DNA of 64,000 nt from CAVXSP01 sp963724645 (GTDB taxonomy: Bacteria > Acidobacteriota > Vicinamibacteria > Vicinamibacterales > SCN-69-37), in contig CAVRVJ010000010.1 of the NCBI GenBank assembly GCA_963724645.1, positions 186,001 through 250,000 on the forward strand, written 5' to 3'. The notes beneath the pieces were generated by a model. The model did not search any database, had not been told where the DNA came from, and saw only the letters and a list, made by a program, of their open reading frames with translations. A program made the position numbers and the translations under genes. This document shows positions 7,900 through 16,148 of this stretch, piece after piece (position 1 is the first letter of the stretch; every line of letters begins with the position of its first letter).

Positions 7900-9222
7900 C
7901 TACAGCTTGACGTCACGGCCATCGATGACCTCGAGAATCAGCGGCCGATCCGGCGGCGCCTGATCGGTAATTTCGATCGCCCGCGTCAGCAGCGCGTTCG
8001 CGGTCGCGCGCCGTCCCGGATCGTCACACGCCATGAACAGCACCGGATCGCCCTCACGAACGGGACGGCCGATCTGGGCAACCACATCGATCCCGACGGC
8101 GTGATCGACGGAGGCGTCAACGCGGTCGCGTCCGGCGCCGAGAGCGACTGCTGCCCGGCCGATCAACTCGGCGTCGAGACGCGCCACCACGCCGGCCCGC
8201 GGCGCGCGCCAGGGCTCGCGCGTCGTGACATGGGGCAAGCGACCGTAGTCGTCGACGACCCGTGGATCGCCGCCCTGTTGTTCGATGATGGCGCGGAATT
8301 TCTCGATCCCAGCGCCGCTGTCCAACGCCCGTCGGACGCGGCCGGCCGCGTCGGCCGCATCCGCGGCGACGCCGCCCAGAACGAGCATGCGCGCCGCCAG
8401 GGTGACGGAAAGGGTCTCGAGGTCTTTCGGGCCGCGTCCCTTCAATGTCTCGATCGACTCGATGACTTCGTTCGCGTTGCCGACGGCGCACCCGAGCGGC
8501 GCGTCCATCGATGTCAGCAGAGCCTGAGTCCGGACGCCGTTTCGTTCGGCGATGCCGGCAAGCCACGACGCCAACTGGCGCGCGTCGGACTCCGTCTTCA
8601 TGAAGGCCCCACGGCCGACCTTGACATCGAGCACGAGAGCCCCGATGCCCTCCGCAATCTTCTTGCTCAGAATCGACCCGCAGATGAGGGGAATGCTCTC
8701 GACAGTGCCGGTGACATCCCGCAACGCGTAGAGCCGCGCATCGGCCGGCGCAATTTCCCTCGTCTGTCCGATGAGCGCGCAGCCCGTGCGGTCGAGCGCG
8801 GCGCGCATCTCATCGAGGGACAGTCTGGTCCGGAAGCCCGGAATCGCCTCGAGTTTGTCGAGCGTGCCGCCAGTGTGGCCGAGGCCCCGGCCCGACATCA
8901 TGGGCACGATCGCGCCGCAGGCGGCGGCCAGCGGGGCAAGAATGAGCGACGTCTTGTCGCCAACGCCGCCGGTGGAATGCTTGTCGACCGGAGTCGCGCC
9001 GAACCCGGACAGGTCCACCCTGATGCCCGACTGCACCATGGCATCGGTCAGCACCGCGGCTTCGTCCAGCGACATGCCGCGCCAGACGATTGCCATGAGC
9101 AGCGCCGCGACCTGGTAGTCGGGCCAACTTCCGTCGGTAACGCCTGCAATGAACGCGCGGATGTCCTCGGAGGTCAGCGTTCCGCCGTCACGTTTGTGAC
9201 GGATCAAATCGACCGCGCGCAT
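7900..9222 (-). CDS. deoA: Thymidine/pyrimidine-nucleoside phosphorylase
   Basis: The enzyme phosphorolyses thymidine or uridine to base and pentose-1-phosphate. Family motifs VDKHSTGGVGDKTSL, MSGRGLGHTGGTLDKLEA and CGSILSKKIAEG define the phosphate and substrate sites, and the C-terminal alpha/beta domain is complete (440 residues). The ATG at 9222 gives the canonical MRAVDLIRHKRDGG; longer readings run into the divergent gene. It is the first gene of the salvage cluster. A TATACT box 10 bp upstream of the start suggests a very short leader. Confidence 0.96.
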   Translation of the reverse strand: MRAVDLIRHKRDGGTLTSEDIRAFIAGVTDGSWPDYQVAALLMAIVWRGMSLDEAAVLTDAMVQSGIRVDLSGFGATPVDKHSTGGVGDKTSLILAPLAAACGAIVPMMSGRGLGHTGGTLDKLEAIPGFRTRLSLDEMRAALDRTGCALIGQTREIAPADARLYALRDVTGTVESIPLICGSILSKKIAEGIGALVLDVKVGRGAFMKTESDARQLASWLAGIAERNGVRTQALLTSMDAPLGCAVGNANEVIESIETLKGRGPKDLETLSVTLAARMLVLGGVAADAADAAGRVRRALDSGAGIEKFRAIIEQQGGDPRVVDDYGRLPHVTTREPWRAPRAGVVARLDAELIGRAAVALGAGRDRVDASVDHAVGIDVVAQIGRPVREGDPVLFMACDDPGRRATANALLTRAIEITDQAPPDRPLILEVIDGRDVKL

Positions 9223-9246
9223 CCGCGGGCCAGTATATTGGAATCC
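9223..9246. promoter_or_regulatory. Compact divergent promoter region, deoA / membrane protein
   Basis: Only 24 bp separate the divergent start codons. The segment 9232-9239 reads TATACT on the minus strand and TATATT on the plus strand, so overlapping -10 boxes could serve both genes with transcripts starting at or next to the start codons. No clear -35 is visible on either side. The assignment is an inference from spacing. Confidence 0.4.
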
Positions 9247-9693
9247 GTGTCCGACACCGCCCGCGTCCTGCTTACTGCGGTGCTGCTCTCCGGCACAGCG
9301 CTCGGCGTGTACGTCTGGATGCTCACGCGGATGGACTCCGCCGGACCCGAGCGGTTGATCGGACAGCTCCGCCTCGCGCAGTGGGGCGCGCTTGCGCTGG
9401 CCGGCAAGGGCGCTGTCTCGATCGGCCTCGCGATTGCCAATGAAGCGGCGCCGCTCGGCACGGTCGAGGTTACCATCGGCGTCGGATTCATCGTGATCGG
9501 AGGCCTCGTGCTCCAGCGCGAACCGCGTGAAGCGCTCCTCCTCGTCGCCGGCGGCTTCGTGCTGCACGCGCTGGCCGACATCGCTCATCGACCAGGAGGA
9601 CTCACACCAATTGCCCCACACTGGTACGCGGTCGGCAGCGCCATTTCCGACCTGTACCTCGCGGCCCTCTGCTACTGGGCGGGCAGGAGATGA
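9247..9693 (+). CDS. Small four-helix membrane protein, unknown function
   Basis: A GTG start at 9247 gives 148 residues with about four hydrophobic segments (VLLTAVLLSGTALGVYVWML, ALALAGKGAVSIGLAIA, VTIGVGFIVIGGLVL, LLLVAGGFVLHALADI). No known domain was recognised. Its last codon overlaps the start of the alkyltransferase-like gene (ATGA), so the two are translationally coupled. The start is inferred from the hydrophobic N-terminus and the lack of room upstream. Confidence 0.7.
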   Translation: MSDTARVLLTAVLLSGTALGVYVWMLTRMDSAGPERLIGQLRLAQWGALALAGKGAVSIGLAIANEAAPLGTVEVTIGVGFIVIGGLVLQREPREALLLVAGGFVLHALADIAHRPGGLTPIAPHWYAVGSAISDLYLAALCYWAGRR

Positions 9694-10010
9694 CGCCGTT
9701 CGCCCGGCGAGTGTTACACGTACTGCGTCAGGTTCCCGCGGGCCGCGTGACAACTTACGGCGAGGTCGCGCGCATGGCTGGACGGCCGGGCGCGGCTCGC
9801 GCGGTGGGCAATATCTTTCGGGCAGGTTCAGAACCCGGGCTGCCCTACCACCGTGTGATCGCCGCCGGCGGCCGGCTCGGCGGCTATGGCCGCGATCCTC
9901 ACCTCAAGGCCGCACTCCTCCGGGCCGAGGGCCACACGGTGCGAGGCGGACGTGTTGTCGGATTTGCGGCCGTGCAGTGGCCCGCACGGAAGAAGGGGGT
10001 GAGAGGGTGA
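9690..10010 (+). CDS. Alkyltransferase-like protein (MGMT DNA-binding fold, no catalytic Cys)
   Basis: This 106-residue protein is the DNA-binding domain of O6-alkylguanine transferases: RQVPAGRVTTYGEVARMAG, a recognition helix with GAARAVGN and the active-site loop. The methyl-accepting loop normally reads PCHRV; here it is PYHRV, so no suicidal alkyl transfer is possible. Atl-type proteins (Trp in S. pombe Atl1 and E. coli YbaZ) bind alkylguanine, flip it and hand the site to nucleotide excision repair. The start overlaps the preceding stop (ATGA), with AGGAG directly upstream. Confidence 0.9.
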   Translation: MTPFARRVLHVLRQVPAGRVTTYGEVARMAGRPGAARAVGNIFRAGSEPGLPYHRVIAAGGRLGGYGRDPHLKAALLRAEGHTVRGGRVVGFAAVQWPARKKGVRG

Positions 10011-10038
10011 GAGGGTGAAAAGGTGAAGGCGTGAAAGG
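9997..10038 (+). repeat. GTGAGAGG/GTGAAAGG polypurine repeat, copy 1
   Basis: The 3' end of the alkyltransferase-like gene and the sequence after it consist of GTGAGAGG and GTGAAAAGG units in tandem. The same unit recurs at 16991-17050 and 23675-23715. It merges into the inverted repeat of the following terminator-like hairpin. Because it overlaps the last codons, the C-terminal KKGVRG residues may be repeat-derived. Confidence 0.75.
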
Positions 10039-10065
10039 GCCGAGCGCCCTCTCACGCTTTCACGC
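10029..10065. terminator. Bidirectional hairpin between convergent genes
   Basis: A 9-bp perfect stem, GCGTGAAAG (10029-10037) with CTTTCACGC (10057-10065), encloses an inner GGGC/GCCC pairing. It lies between the stop of the plus-strand gene at 10010 and the stop of the minus-strand gene at 10078, the expected place for a shared terminator. T-runs are weak on both sides. Confidence 0.5.
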
Positions 10066-10077
10066 GCTCATCCTTGG

Positions 10078-10692
10078 CTACTGGTTCGTGAGGTGCAGCA
10101 GGTAGTTCGTGCCGCCCTTGTTGATCCAGACGCGCAGGTAATCGTTCCCGGCGAGCGTCTGGATCTGCGCCCCGGCTGGCAGGCCCTGCTTGGCGATCGC
10201 TTTCGCCTCGGTATTCGAGAGCACCGTCGCCAGTTCACGACCTTTGACCTGGCCGCCCTGCACGAACTCGATCCAACGCGCCTCAGACTGGGTTTGTCCG
10301 ACGACCGGCGAGCCGGTTTCGCTCGTAAGCCGCAGCGTGTAGCTGCCGGCTGCCAGCGGCTTGCCGTCGGCCATGACCTTCTTCGGAATCGAGACCGAGC
10401 CGAGCGCCGTGGCCGTCGTCTTCGGCTCCTCGGCGGCCCCGGATGCGGGCTGCTGTGTGGGGGTCGTCGCCGGGACCGGACTCTTCGTGTCGCCGGACTT
10501 CGTCGCCGGCTTCGACTCTTGCGCCGCCTTGGTGTCGGGGGCGGCCGTCTTCGGAGCCGGCGCGGCTTTCTGCTCTGCGGACTTGGCGGGTGCCTTGGGC
10601 GCGGGAGTGCCTTGCGCACCAGCCGACGCCTGGGCAAGAACAGCGGCGACAACGACCGCGCCAGCTATCCCAACGAAACCGTTCCGAGTCAT
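10078..10692 (-). CDS. Secreted protein with Ala/Pro/Lys-rich linker, unknown
   Basis: This 204-residue protein has a Sec signal peptide (TRNGFVGIAGAVVVAAVLAQ, cleavage near SAGAQG), then about 65 residues of low-complexity Ala-Pro-Lys-Thr linker. A compact C-terminal domain of about 110 residues follows (SIPKKVMADGKPLAAGSYTL onward). The domain looks beta-rich and is not one I can name. It is likely periplasmic or cell-wall associated. It is followed by the rng gene on the same strand side, with the two starts 32 bp to 1.7 kb apart, so co-regulation is unclear. Confidence 0.75.
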   Translation of the reverse strand: MTRNGFVGIAGAVVVAAVLAQASAGAQGTPAPKAPAKSAEQKAAPAPKTAAPDTKAAQESKPATKSGDTKSPVPATTPTQQPASGAAEEPKTTATALGSVSIPKKVMADGKPLAAGSYTLRLTSETGSPVVGQTQSEARWIEFVQGGQVKGRELATVLSNTEAKAIAKQGLPAGAQIQTLAGNDYLRVWINKGGTNYLLHLTNQ

Positions 10693-10723
10693 TGGTGCCT
10701 CCTATAGGTGATTATATGACCAA

Positions 10724-12389
10724 CTAGATAGCCATCAGATCGAATTGCTCGTGGTGGAGCTGTTCATCGGGCCGGATGGTCACCGGGCGGCCCACCGTGG
10801 CCTCCAGCTCGCGGAACACCCCCCGGCCTTCGTCCTTGAGGGCCCGGGCAATCTCCGGATTCACCCTCAGGACGATGCTGTAGCCATCAAGATCCGCGCT
10901 GACTTTCCTGACCTCGGTCAGGATGTCGTAGCAAATCGTGGTGCTCGTCTTGATGGTCCCGGTCCCTGAGCAGTAGGGGCAGGGCTCCGTCAGCGTGCGC
11001 TCCAGGCTGCTCTTCACGCGCTTGCGCGTGATGATGATCAATCCGAAGTCCGATACCTGCACGGCCTTCGAAGGAGCCCGGTCCTTGCGCAGCTCCTGCT
11101 CGACCGCCTGGGCGACCCGCTGGCGGTTCTTCTTCTCCTCCATGTCGATGAGGTCGAGGACGATGATGCCGCCCAGGTCCCGGAGGCGCACCTGCCGGAC
11201 GATCTCCTTGCACGCTTCGAGGTTGGTCTTGACGATGGTGTCTTCCAACCGGCCGGCGCTTTTCTTCCCGACGTACCGGCCCGTGTTGACGTCTATGGCG
11301 ACAAGCGCCTCGGTCTGGTTGATGACGATGTAGCCGCCGGACTTGAGCCAGACCTTGCTGCGCAACGCCTTGTCAATCTCGCTCTGCACGCCGTACTCGT
11401 CGAAGATCGGGTACTCCTTCGAGTACAGCTTCACGCGGCTGACCATGTTCGGCATGATCCGGCCGACGAACGTCAACACCCGCTTGTACTCAACCTCGTC
11501 GTCGAGGCGGATGGCGCTGAACTGCTCGGTCAGGAGGTCGCGCAGCAGCTTGGTCACCAGACTGTCTTCCCGGAACAGCACGGCCGGCGTGCGCTCATTC
11601 TCGCGGCGGCGCTGCACTTCGTTCCAGACCTGTTGGAAATACGTCAGGTCTGCGTTGATGTCTTCTTCTGAGCGGTTGGACGCCGCCGTGCGGATAATGA
11701 CGCCGCCTGGGAGACCCGACTGCTCGCGGAACCGCTGGATGATCCCGCGCAGGCGCCGCCGCTCGTCCCGCGATTCAATCTTCCGGGACACCCCGATGTG
11801 GTCGACGGTGGGCATGTAGACCAGGAACCGGCCGGGCAGACTGAGGTGCGACGTGATGCGGGCGCCCTTCGTGCCCAGCGGTTCCTTCACCACCTGGACG
11901 ACGATCTCCTGCCCTTCCTTCAACAGGTCTTCGATCTTGGCGGACGGCGGTTGGCGCTCCCGATCGCGCCTCGCGCCGGCGCCGGGGGTTCTCCTGTCCT
12001 GGCGGCGGGCCGCGTCGTCGGCGGGTCGATCCCTCAGGGCGGCCGTTCTCTTCCTTCTCTGCGGGCTCTACGGGAGGCCCATTGTCGCCGTTGCCGCCGG
12101 ACGCATCGGCGGGCGCCTCCGCGTGCAGGTCTTCCTCCTCGTCCTCGAGGGCTTCTTCGGTCGGACTGATGACGTCGGAAACGTAGAGAAACGCGTCGCG
12201 GTCGAGGCCGAGATCAACAAACGCCGACTGCATACCGGGAAGCACTTTCGAGACGCGGCCCTTGTAGATGTTGCCGACGACGCCCCGCGACTGCTCCCGC
12301 TCGATGAAGATCTCGACAACTTGATCGTCCTCGAGGATCGCCACGCGAGTCTCGTGGCTGGTCGAGGAGATGATCATCTCCTTGTTCAT
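10724..12389 (-). CDS. rng: Ribonuclease G/E family endoribonuclease (frameshift in linker)
   Basis: This single-strand endoribonuclease functions in rRNA maturation and mRNA decay. The start MNKEMIISS has GGAG nine bases upstream. An S1 domain (GNIYKGRVSKVLPGMQSAFV) is split by about 100 residues of acidic, then Arg/Gly-rich low complexity before IVVQVVKEPLGTKGARIT. Catalytic aspartates lie in VAIDVNTG and IIVLDLIDM, and the zinc-link is CPYCSGTG. The reading frame shifts once in the Arg-rich linker (about 11970-12000). Both halves are otherwise intact, so a one-base error in a C-run is plausible. Confidence 0.88.
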
Positions 12390-12594
12390 GCGTGTGACTC
12401 CACCGGGCCGGCCCCGCCACGCCCGGCAGCAGACCTCCGGCGCCGCTGGCGCGCGCGCACCAAGCGCACAGCAGAGCCAGCAACGGCGCCGAAAGACGGC
12501 CGACGAGTCCGTTCATGGAGTGGTCCCCCGGAAAAACTCAGGCCCCAAGGCCCACGGCCCCAGCCGACGATGACTGGGACCCGAGACCTGTGGC
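12390..12594. other. rodA-rng intergenic region
   Basis: No gene is strongly supported in these 205 bp. On the minus strand a short GGCC-TTGG-GGCC stem followed by TGAGTTTTT lies near 12533-12550, a weak terminator candidate after rodA. A reading frame starting MNGLVGRLSAPLLALL at 12516 has a hydrophobic N-terminus but runs out of frame into rng; I regard it as doubtful. Confidence 0.35.
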
Positions 12595-13698
12595 CTAATT
12601 CGTAAACCTCCTCATCCTCACGTTGAGGACGAGTCCGAACCCAGCGAACGTCGCGACCAGCGACGACCCGCCATAACTCATGAGCGGCAGAGTCAGCCCT
12701 TTTACCGGAGCCAGCCCGGCCGACATGGTGATGTTGTACAACACTTGGAACGCAAATCCCGAAATGATCGCAACGACCAGGTAGGCCCCTACCTGGTCCT
12801 TCGCCAGTTTGGCGGCCTCCAGACTTCTGGAGATGACGAACATGTAGAGGCCGATGGCCACGAGGACGCCGAGGAACCCGTGCTCTTCGGCCAGAACGGA
12901 GAATACGAAATCGTTGTGCGCGACCGGCAGAAACCCGCCACTGCCCTGGGTGCTGCCCCGAAACCCTTTTCCGACGAGGCCCCCGGAGCCGACCGTCACT
13001 TTGGCCTGGATCTGCTGGTACCCGGCGCCCTTCGGGTCCTTGTCCGGATCGAAAAACGTAACGACGCGCTGTCGTTGATAGTCGTGCATTCCGAACTTCC
13101 AGACGATTGGCGACATCAGGGTGACCAGGATGAGGGCCACCGCCAGCCACCGGATCCGCAGGCCCGCCAGGTAGGTCACGCCGAGATAGACGGGAATGAG
13201 CGTGACTGCCGTCCCCAGGTCCGGCTGCTTGAGGATCAGGAGACAGGGAATCGCCACCAGGACCCCGCTGATCGTGAGCTCCCCGAGCGACTTCGCGCTG
13301 CGCTGGCTCTCCCCATAGAACATGGCGAGCACGAGCGCAACCGCCAGCCGGGCGAATTCAGACGGCTGGAGACTGAACCCCATCAGAGGGATCCACCGCT
13401 GCGCGCCGTTGCTTTTGTGGCCGAACAAGAGCACGCCGACGAGCGTCGCGACGAGCGCCCCGTAAACGATCAAGGACCGCTGTGCCAGGCTCCGGTAGTC
13501 GATCATCAGACAGAACGCCAGCATGGCAAGACCGACCGGCACCGCGTAGACCTGCTGCCAGAACTGGGGCCCTGGCCGGTTGTGCTGCACATCCCACGTG
13601 ACGCTGTAGATCGTGGCGAGACCGATGAAGGTCAGCGCCAGCACGGCAGCGACCAGAGACCAATCGATGTGTGCGGACAGGCGACGTTCGCCGATCAG
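12595..13698 (-). CDS. rodA: Rod shape-determining protein RodA (SEDS glycosyltransferase)
   Basis: RodA polymerises lipid II into glycan strands for cell elongation, partnered with PBP2 (mrdA, directly upstream). About ten membrane helices are visible, with the SEDS motifs QPSEFARLAVAL and VAHNDFVFSVLAEEHG, whose Asp is catalytic, and PLMSYGGSSL near the C-terminus. A GTG at 13644 would cut into the first helix. The frame stays open upstream through LIGERRLSAHIDWSL, so I extend it to a CTG at 13698 overlapping the mrdA stop (CTGA). That start is uncertain; the gene identity is not. Confidence 0.9.
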   Translation of the reverse strand: MIGERRLSAHIDWSLVAAVLALTFIGLATIYSVTWDVQHNRPGPQFWQQVYAVPVGLAMLAFCLMIDYRSLAQRSLIVYGALVATLVGVLLFGHKSNGAQRWIPLMGFSLQPSEFARLAVALVLAMFYGESQRSAKSLGELTISGVLVAIPCLLILKQPDLGTAVTLIPVYLGVTYLAGLRIRWLAVALILVTLMSPIVWKFGMHDYQRQRVVTFFDPDKDPKGAGYQQIQAKVTVGSGGLVGKGFRGSTQGSGGFLPVAHNDFVFSVLAEEHGFLGVLVAIGLYMFVISRSLEAAKLAKDQVGAYLVVAIISGFAFQVLYNITMSAGLAPVKGLTLPLMSYGGSSLVATFAGFGLVLNVRMRRFTN

Positions 13699-15614
13699 TG
13701 TTGCGACCTCCCACCGGCGTCAGACTTGGGCACGGTGGCAGCCGCCGTGGCTGCCGCCGCCTTCGGCCACACGGGCAACGGCTTGCCGTCTTTCTTCGCG
13801 AAGTAGGTATCGAGCACGAATTTGCCGATCGGCACGGCCGCGGTGGCGCCGTAGCCGCCGTGCTCGGCCATGATCGCGCCCGAGATCTCCGGCGCGTCGC
13901 GCGGGGCAAAGAACTCGAACCACGCGTTCGGCTTGAGATTCAACGTCGTCTTGCCCGCGAGCTCCTTGCGTTTCTGATCAGAGATCACTTGCGCCGTGCC
14001 CGTCTTCCCGGAGACGTCGTGCCCCAGGATTCGGGCGGCCGTGGCCGTGCCCGCGCCGTTGACGGCCAGGAACATGCCGTCGTGCACCGGGCCAATGACC
14101 TCCGGCGGGATCTGGAACAAGGTCCGCGGCGGCGTCGCCGACAGGTCTGCCCAGCCCTGCCCGACGTCGACGGCCTTGACGACGTGAGGCGTCACAATCG
14201 CACCGCCGTTGGCGACCGTCGACACCATGACGGCGAGCGAGATTGGAGTCACCGATACCTGGCCCTGGCCGATGCCGACAGAAATCGTCTCGCCGGGATA
14301 CCACTTCTCGTGAGCTGTTCGCATCTTCCATTCGGTGGAGGGCACCAGGCTCTCGACCTCGCCCGGCAGGTCGATCCCGGTCTTGCCCACCAGGCCGAGC
14401 AGCTCGGCATACTTGTGAATCGTGTCGATCTTCATCAGGTTGGCGACAGTGTAGAAGTACACGTCGCACGACTTCTCGATCGCCTGGCGAAGGTCGAGCG
14501 TGCCGTGCCCTTCCTTCTTGTCGCAATGGAAGACGTGGCCGTAGAAGTCCTTGCTACCCGAGCAGTAGACGCGATAGTCCGGCGTGATGAGGCCTTCAGA
14601 CAGCGCGGCGACCGCCATCAGCACCTTGAACGTCGATCCGGGCGAATACTTGCCTTGAATCAGACGGTTCTGCATCGGCTTCTCCGGATCTGTCGTGAGC
14701 TGCGCCCACTTGCCGGCGATGAGACCGTTGGCAAAATCATTGGGGTCGTACTCGGGCTGGCTCGTCATCGCGAGCACTTCCCCGTTGCGCGGATCCAGAA
14801 ACACGGCGGCGCCCGCCAGCCCCTCCGCCTTGTAAGCCGTCTCGAGGGCCTTCTGCAGGTCGTAGTCGATCGTGAGCTTCAGACGGGCGCCGTCCAGCGG
14901 ATCCTCGACGCCGCGCTCCTCGAGCTCGCGGCCGCGGCTGTTGACCGCGACGTACCGCGCGCCGTCCTTACCCATCAAATTCGGGTTATAGGTCCTCTCG
15001 AGGCCCGCCTGTCCGACGATCGCGCCGGACTGCAGCCCCGCGTATTCCAAGCGCTCGAGCTGCGCCTCCTGAATCTCACTCACGTACCCGAACAGGTGTG
15101 CCGCAAATCCTCCCTCGGGGTAGCGGCGCGTCGGCACTTCCTGCACGACGATTTCCGGCAGTTCGAGTTTGCGCGCCATCACGGCCGCCACCTGTTCGAA
15201 CGTCGCGTGCTCAATGACGGGGATCGGCTGAAACGACGCCTCGGATCGATGGCGCCGGACGATGTCGGCGATCCGGCCCTCGTCGGCGCCGGTCGCGGAG
15301 GCCAGCCGCCTGACGGCGTCACTCAGGTCGCGCGGATTCGGACTCTGCTCGCGTACAAGTGCGATCGTGTACGAGTAGGTGTTCTCGACCAGCACCTTGT
15401 CGTTGCGATCGTAGAGCACCCCGCGCGGGGCCCGGAGGGGGATGGTGCGCAGCTGATTGTTCTGCGCCATCTCGGAATACTTCTCGAACTCGAGGACCTG
15501 CAGGATCCAGAAGCCCCCGGTGAGCAGCGCTAGGAGGACCACCACGACGATCCGGAGCAAGGCGAGGCGGACGAGCAGGGTCCGGCGATTCTCGAAGGCA
15601 GCGGGCGTGATCAC
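13695..15614 (-). CDS. mrdA: Penicillin-binding protein 2 (elongasome transpeptidase)
   Basis: This 639-residue inner-membrane transpeptidase crosslinks side-wall peptidoglycan. An N-terminal membrane anchor lies at about residues 15-37, then the pedestal domain, then the transpeptidase with SPGSTFKVLMA (active Ser, SxxK), SCDVYFYTVA (SxN equivalent with Asp) and SGKTGTAQV (KTG). The C-terminus is Ala-rich. It lies between mreD and rodA, with its stop overlapping the proposed rodA start, the conserved elongasome order. Confidence 0.96.
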   Translation of the reverse strand: MITPAAFENRRTLLVRLALLRIVVVVLLALLTGGFWILQVLEFEKYSEMAQNNQLRTIPLRAPRGVLYDRNDKVLVENTYSYTIALVREQSPNPRDLSDAVRRLASATGADEGRIADIVRRHRSEASFQPIPVIEHATFEQVAAVMARKLELPEIVVQEVPTRRYPEGGFAAHLFGYVSEIQEAQLERLEYAGLQSGAIVGQAGLERTYNPNLMGKDGARYVAVNSRGRELEERGVEDPLDGARLKLTIDYDLQKALETAYKAEGLAGAAVFLDPRNGEVLAMTSQPEYDPNDFANGLIAGKWAQLTTDPEKPMQNRLIQGKYSPGSTFKVLMAVAALSEGLITPDYRVYCSGSKDFYGHVFHCDKKEGHGTLDLRQAIEKSCDVYFYTVANLMKIDTIHKYAELLGLVGKTGIDLPGEVESLVPSTEWKMRTAHEKWYPGETISVGIGQGQVSVTPISLAVMVSTVANGGAIVTPHVVKAVDVGQGWADLSATPPRTLFQIPPEVIGPVHDGMFLAVNGAGTATAARILGHDVSGKTGTAQVISDQKRKELAGKTTLNLKPNAWFEFFAPRDAPEISGAIMAEHGGYGATAAVPIGKFVLDTYFAKKDGKPLPVWPKAAAATAAATVPKSDAGGRSQH

Positions 15615-15626
15615 GGCCGATCAAGG

Positions 15627-16148
15627 TTACCACTGCCGTCTCCTCAGCCCCGCCCGGCGGTTCTGGCGGCCCCGGGCGACGGCGCCCGGCAGGCTTTCGC
15701 TGGCTTGAAACGCGATCAGGCCGAACACCGAATTCGCCAGCGTCTCGCCCAGAATGGCCCCTCCCGGCAGAAGCGGCCAATGCTGGTCGATCAACGCGTG
15801 GAATCCGATGAGCAGGATCCGGTGAATGATCGAGGCGGCGGCGAGAAGGGCGACGCGCGCGATCGGACGTGCGACGACGAACTGCACGCCGACCAGTCCC
15901 GTGACGAACCCGACGAGCGTTTTCGCCAGCCCGCCCACGCCGACGACATCGTTCGAGAGGGCATCCTGAATGAGCCCGCCGGCCGTCCCGGTCAGCATGC
16001 CCGCCACGGGGCCCCAGCTGAGCGCGGCGTACACGACGCCGACCAGAACGATATCGAACAGCCAGTGTCCGCCCACCGTGAAGTGGGCCAGCGCGACCTG
16101 CAGGACGACCGCGACGGCGACGGTCGCGAGGATCGCCGTGAGTTTCAC
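15627..16148 (-). CDS. mreD: Rod shape-determining protein MreD
   Basis: This is a polytopic membrane protein of 173 residues with about five helices, linking MreC to the elongasome. A GTG start at 16148 overlaps the mreC stop (GTGA) and gives VKLTAILATVAVAVVLQ. A longer open frame up to 16241 is just mreC sequence in another frame. Typical MreD blocks FDIVLVGVVYAALSWGP and GLIQDALS are present. It lies 12 bp upstream of mrdA. Confidence 0.9.
   Translation of the reverse strand: MKLTAILATVAVAVVLQVALAHFTVGGHWLFDIVLVGVVYAALSWGPVAGMLTGTAGGLIQDALSNDVVGVGGLAKTLVGFVTGLVGVQFVVARPIARVALLAAASIIHRILLIGFHALIDQHWPLLPGGAILGETLANSVFGLIAFQASESLPGAVARGRQNRRAGLRRRQW

Noticed and set aside
9690..10010. Active O6-methylguanine methyltransferase
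   Set aside because: The acceptor Cys is replaced by Tyr and the N-terminal domain is missing.
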